A stretch of 64,000 nucleotides of DNA, taken from assembly GCF_000426565.1 (NCBI RefSeq), contig NZ_AUFP01000005.1, forward strand, positions 124,001 through 188,000, in the 5' to 3' direction. A model generated the notes under the pieces. It searched no databases. It saw only the letters and a program-made list of their open reading frames with translations, and had not been told where the DNA came from. The position numbers and the translations under genes are program-made. The DNA is from Segatella albensis DSM 11370 = JCM 12258. Its GTDB lineage: Bacteria > Bacteroidota > Bacteroidia > Bacteroidales > Bacteroidaceae. Below, one piece after another: positions 63,681 to 64,000 of this stretch; the first letter of the stretch is position 1, and each line of letters opens with the position of its first letter.

Positions 63681-64000
63681 ATGACCAGTCAGTTTTCGCC
63701 TAGAGTTTCTGAAATCCTCGCATTCTCACGCGAGGAGGCTTCTCGTCTGGCCAGTCGTTCAGTAGGTCCGGAGCATCTTCTTCTCGGAATATTAAGAGAA
63801 CGAGATGGCATCATTCCCGACCTATTTTCTAGTTTTGAAATCAACATACAAGATATCAAGAAAGAACTAGAATATAAAGCTAAAGAAGACGAGATTCAAG
63901 AACCGATAATAACATCGGAACTTGTATTAAACCAACAAGCAAGCAATATATTAAAACTATCTGTGTTAGAGGCTCGTGTGCAGCATACACAGATTGTCGA
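63681..64000 (+). CDS. clpC: ATP-dependent Clp protease ATP-binding subunit ClpC, N-terminal part
   Basis: 106 residues before the window ends. FSPRVSEILAFSREEASRLA (5-24) and SVGPEHLLLGILRERDGIIP (27-46) form the first Clp_N repeat; EARVQHTQIV begins the second. The AAA domains are outside the window. ClpC unfolds proteins for the ClpP protease; the N-domain here and the divergent gyrA match other Bacteroidales. ClpB is the alternative, but the Clp_N wording favours ClpC. Confidence 0.9.
   Translation, partial: MTSQFSPRVSEILAFSREEASRLASRSVGPEHLLLGILRERDGIIPDLFSSFEINIQDIKKELEYKAKEDEIQEPIITSELVLNQQASNILKLSVLEARVQHTQIV

Overview
The window looks like chromosomal DNA from a Bacteroidales bacterium, most likely Prevotella/Segatella-like. 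Evidence: many genes are preceded by the Bacteroidetes promoter (TTTG or TTG at -33, 19-20 bases, then TAnnTTTG at -7) and few have Shine-Dalgarno sites; lipoproteins with SC/GC lipoboxes are common; the atp operon begins with atpD-atpC; the short epsilon subunit, the HU-SPOR protein, the class III fructose bisphosphatase and the calycin-like lipoprotein are typical of the phylum. The genus is inference. I saw no tRNA, rRNA, CRISPR, transposase or phage gene.

Layout. 1-2.4 kb: a reductase cluster (Fe-alcohol dehydrogenase cut by the window edge, flavodoxin, SnoaL-like protein) divergent from an AraC regulator. 2.6-6.4 kb: MATE exporter, carboxypeptidase-regulatory-like surface protein and a short MetE-like methyltransferase divergent from an Lrp regulator. 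7.2-14.8 kb: flavodoxin + DUF2023, then an operon of outer-membrane barrel, imelysin lipoprotein, di-haem oxidoreductase and CcsBA cytochrome assembly protein. 15-17.4 kb: hybrid cluster protein and its probable Crp/Fnr regulator. 17.8-22.2 kb: DUF523 and YjbQ proteins, then an exported CbiX-type chelatase, calycin-like lipoprotein and a frameshifted TonB-dependent receptor. 22.3-26.8 kb: an operon of an orphan periplasmic binding lipoprotein, a TPR protein and a PurF-like protein lacking the catalytic cysteine. 26.9-35.3 kb: radA, queC, a 740-bp gene-poor gap, pgk, AspT-type transporter, DUF4738-like lipoprotein, HU-SPOR protein, zinc-ribbon/FHA protein. 35.4-46.3 kb: purU-hisH-hisA-hisF-hisIE-ftsE-lysC-lysA, then two glycosyltransferase-type genes and fbp. 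46.4-53.6 kb: the complete F1Fo ATP synthase operon. 53.8-58.8 kb: nhaD-pfkA, a polysaccharide flippase and a glycosyltransferase. 59-64 kb: ybjQ, gyrA plus a TPR protein, and the start of clpC.

Most interesting signal. Three transcription units 1-11 kb apart (flavodoxin/DUF2023, porin/imelysin/di-haem/CcsBA, chelatase/calycin/TonB receptor) have the same promoter geometry to the base: TAGGTA, 24 bases, TATTG, 20 bases, TAnnTTTG. Nothing else I inspected in the window has it. All three units make sense under iron or haem shortage (flavodoxin replaces ferredoxin, imelysins are iron-related, the third unit resembles haem uptake), so I infer a small iron/haem regulon with an unidentified regulator. 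A second regulatory circuit is visible at hcp: a 16-bp perfect palindrome centred near -43, with a Crp/Fnr regulator gene directly downstream. Other points worth checking are the cysteine-less PurF operon, the frameshift in the TonB receptor, four genes with promoters that abut their start codon (leaderless or nearly so), and a dispersed intergenic repeat present in two clear copies.
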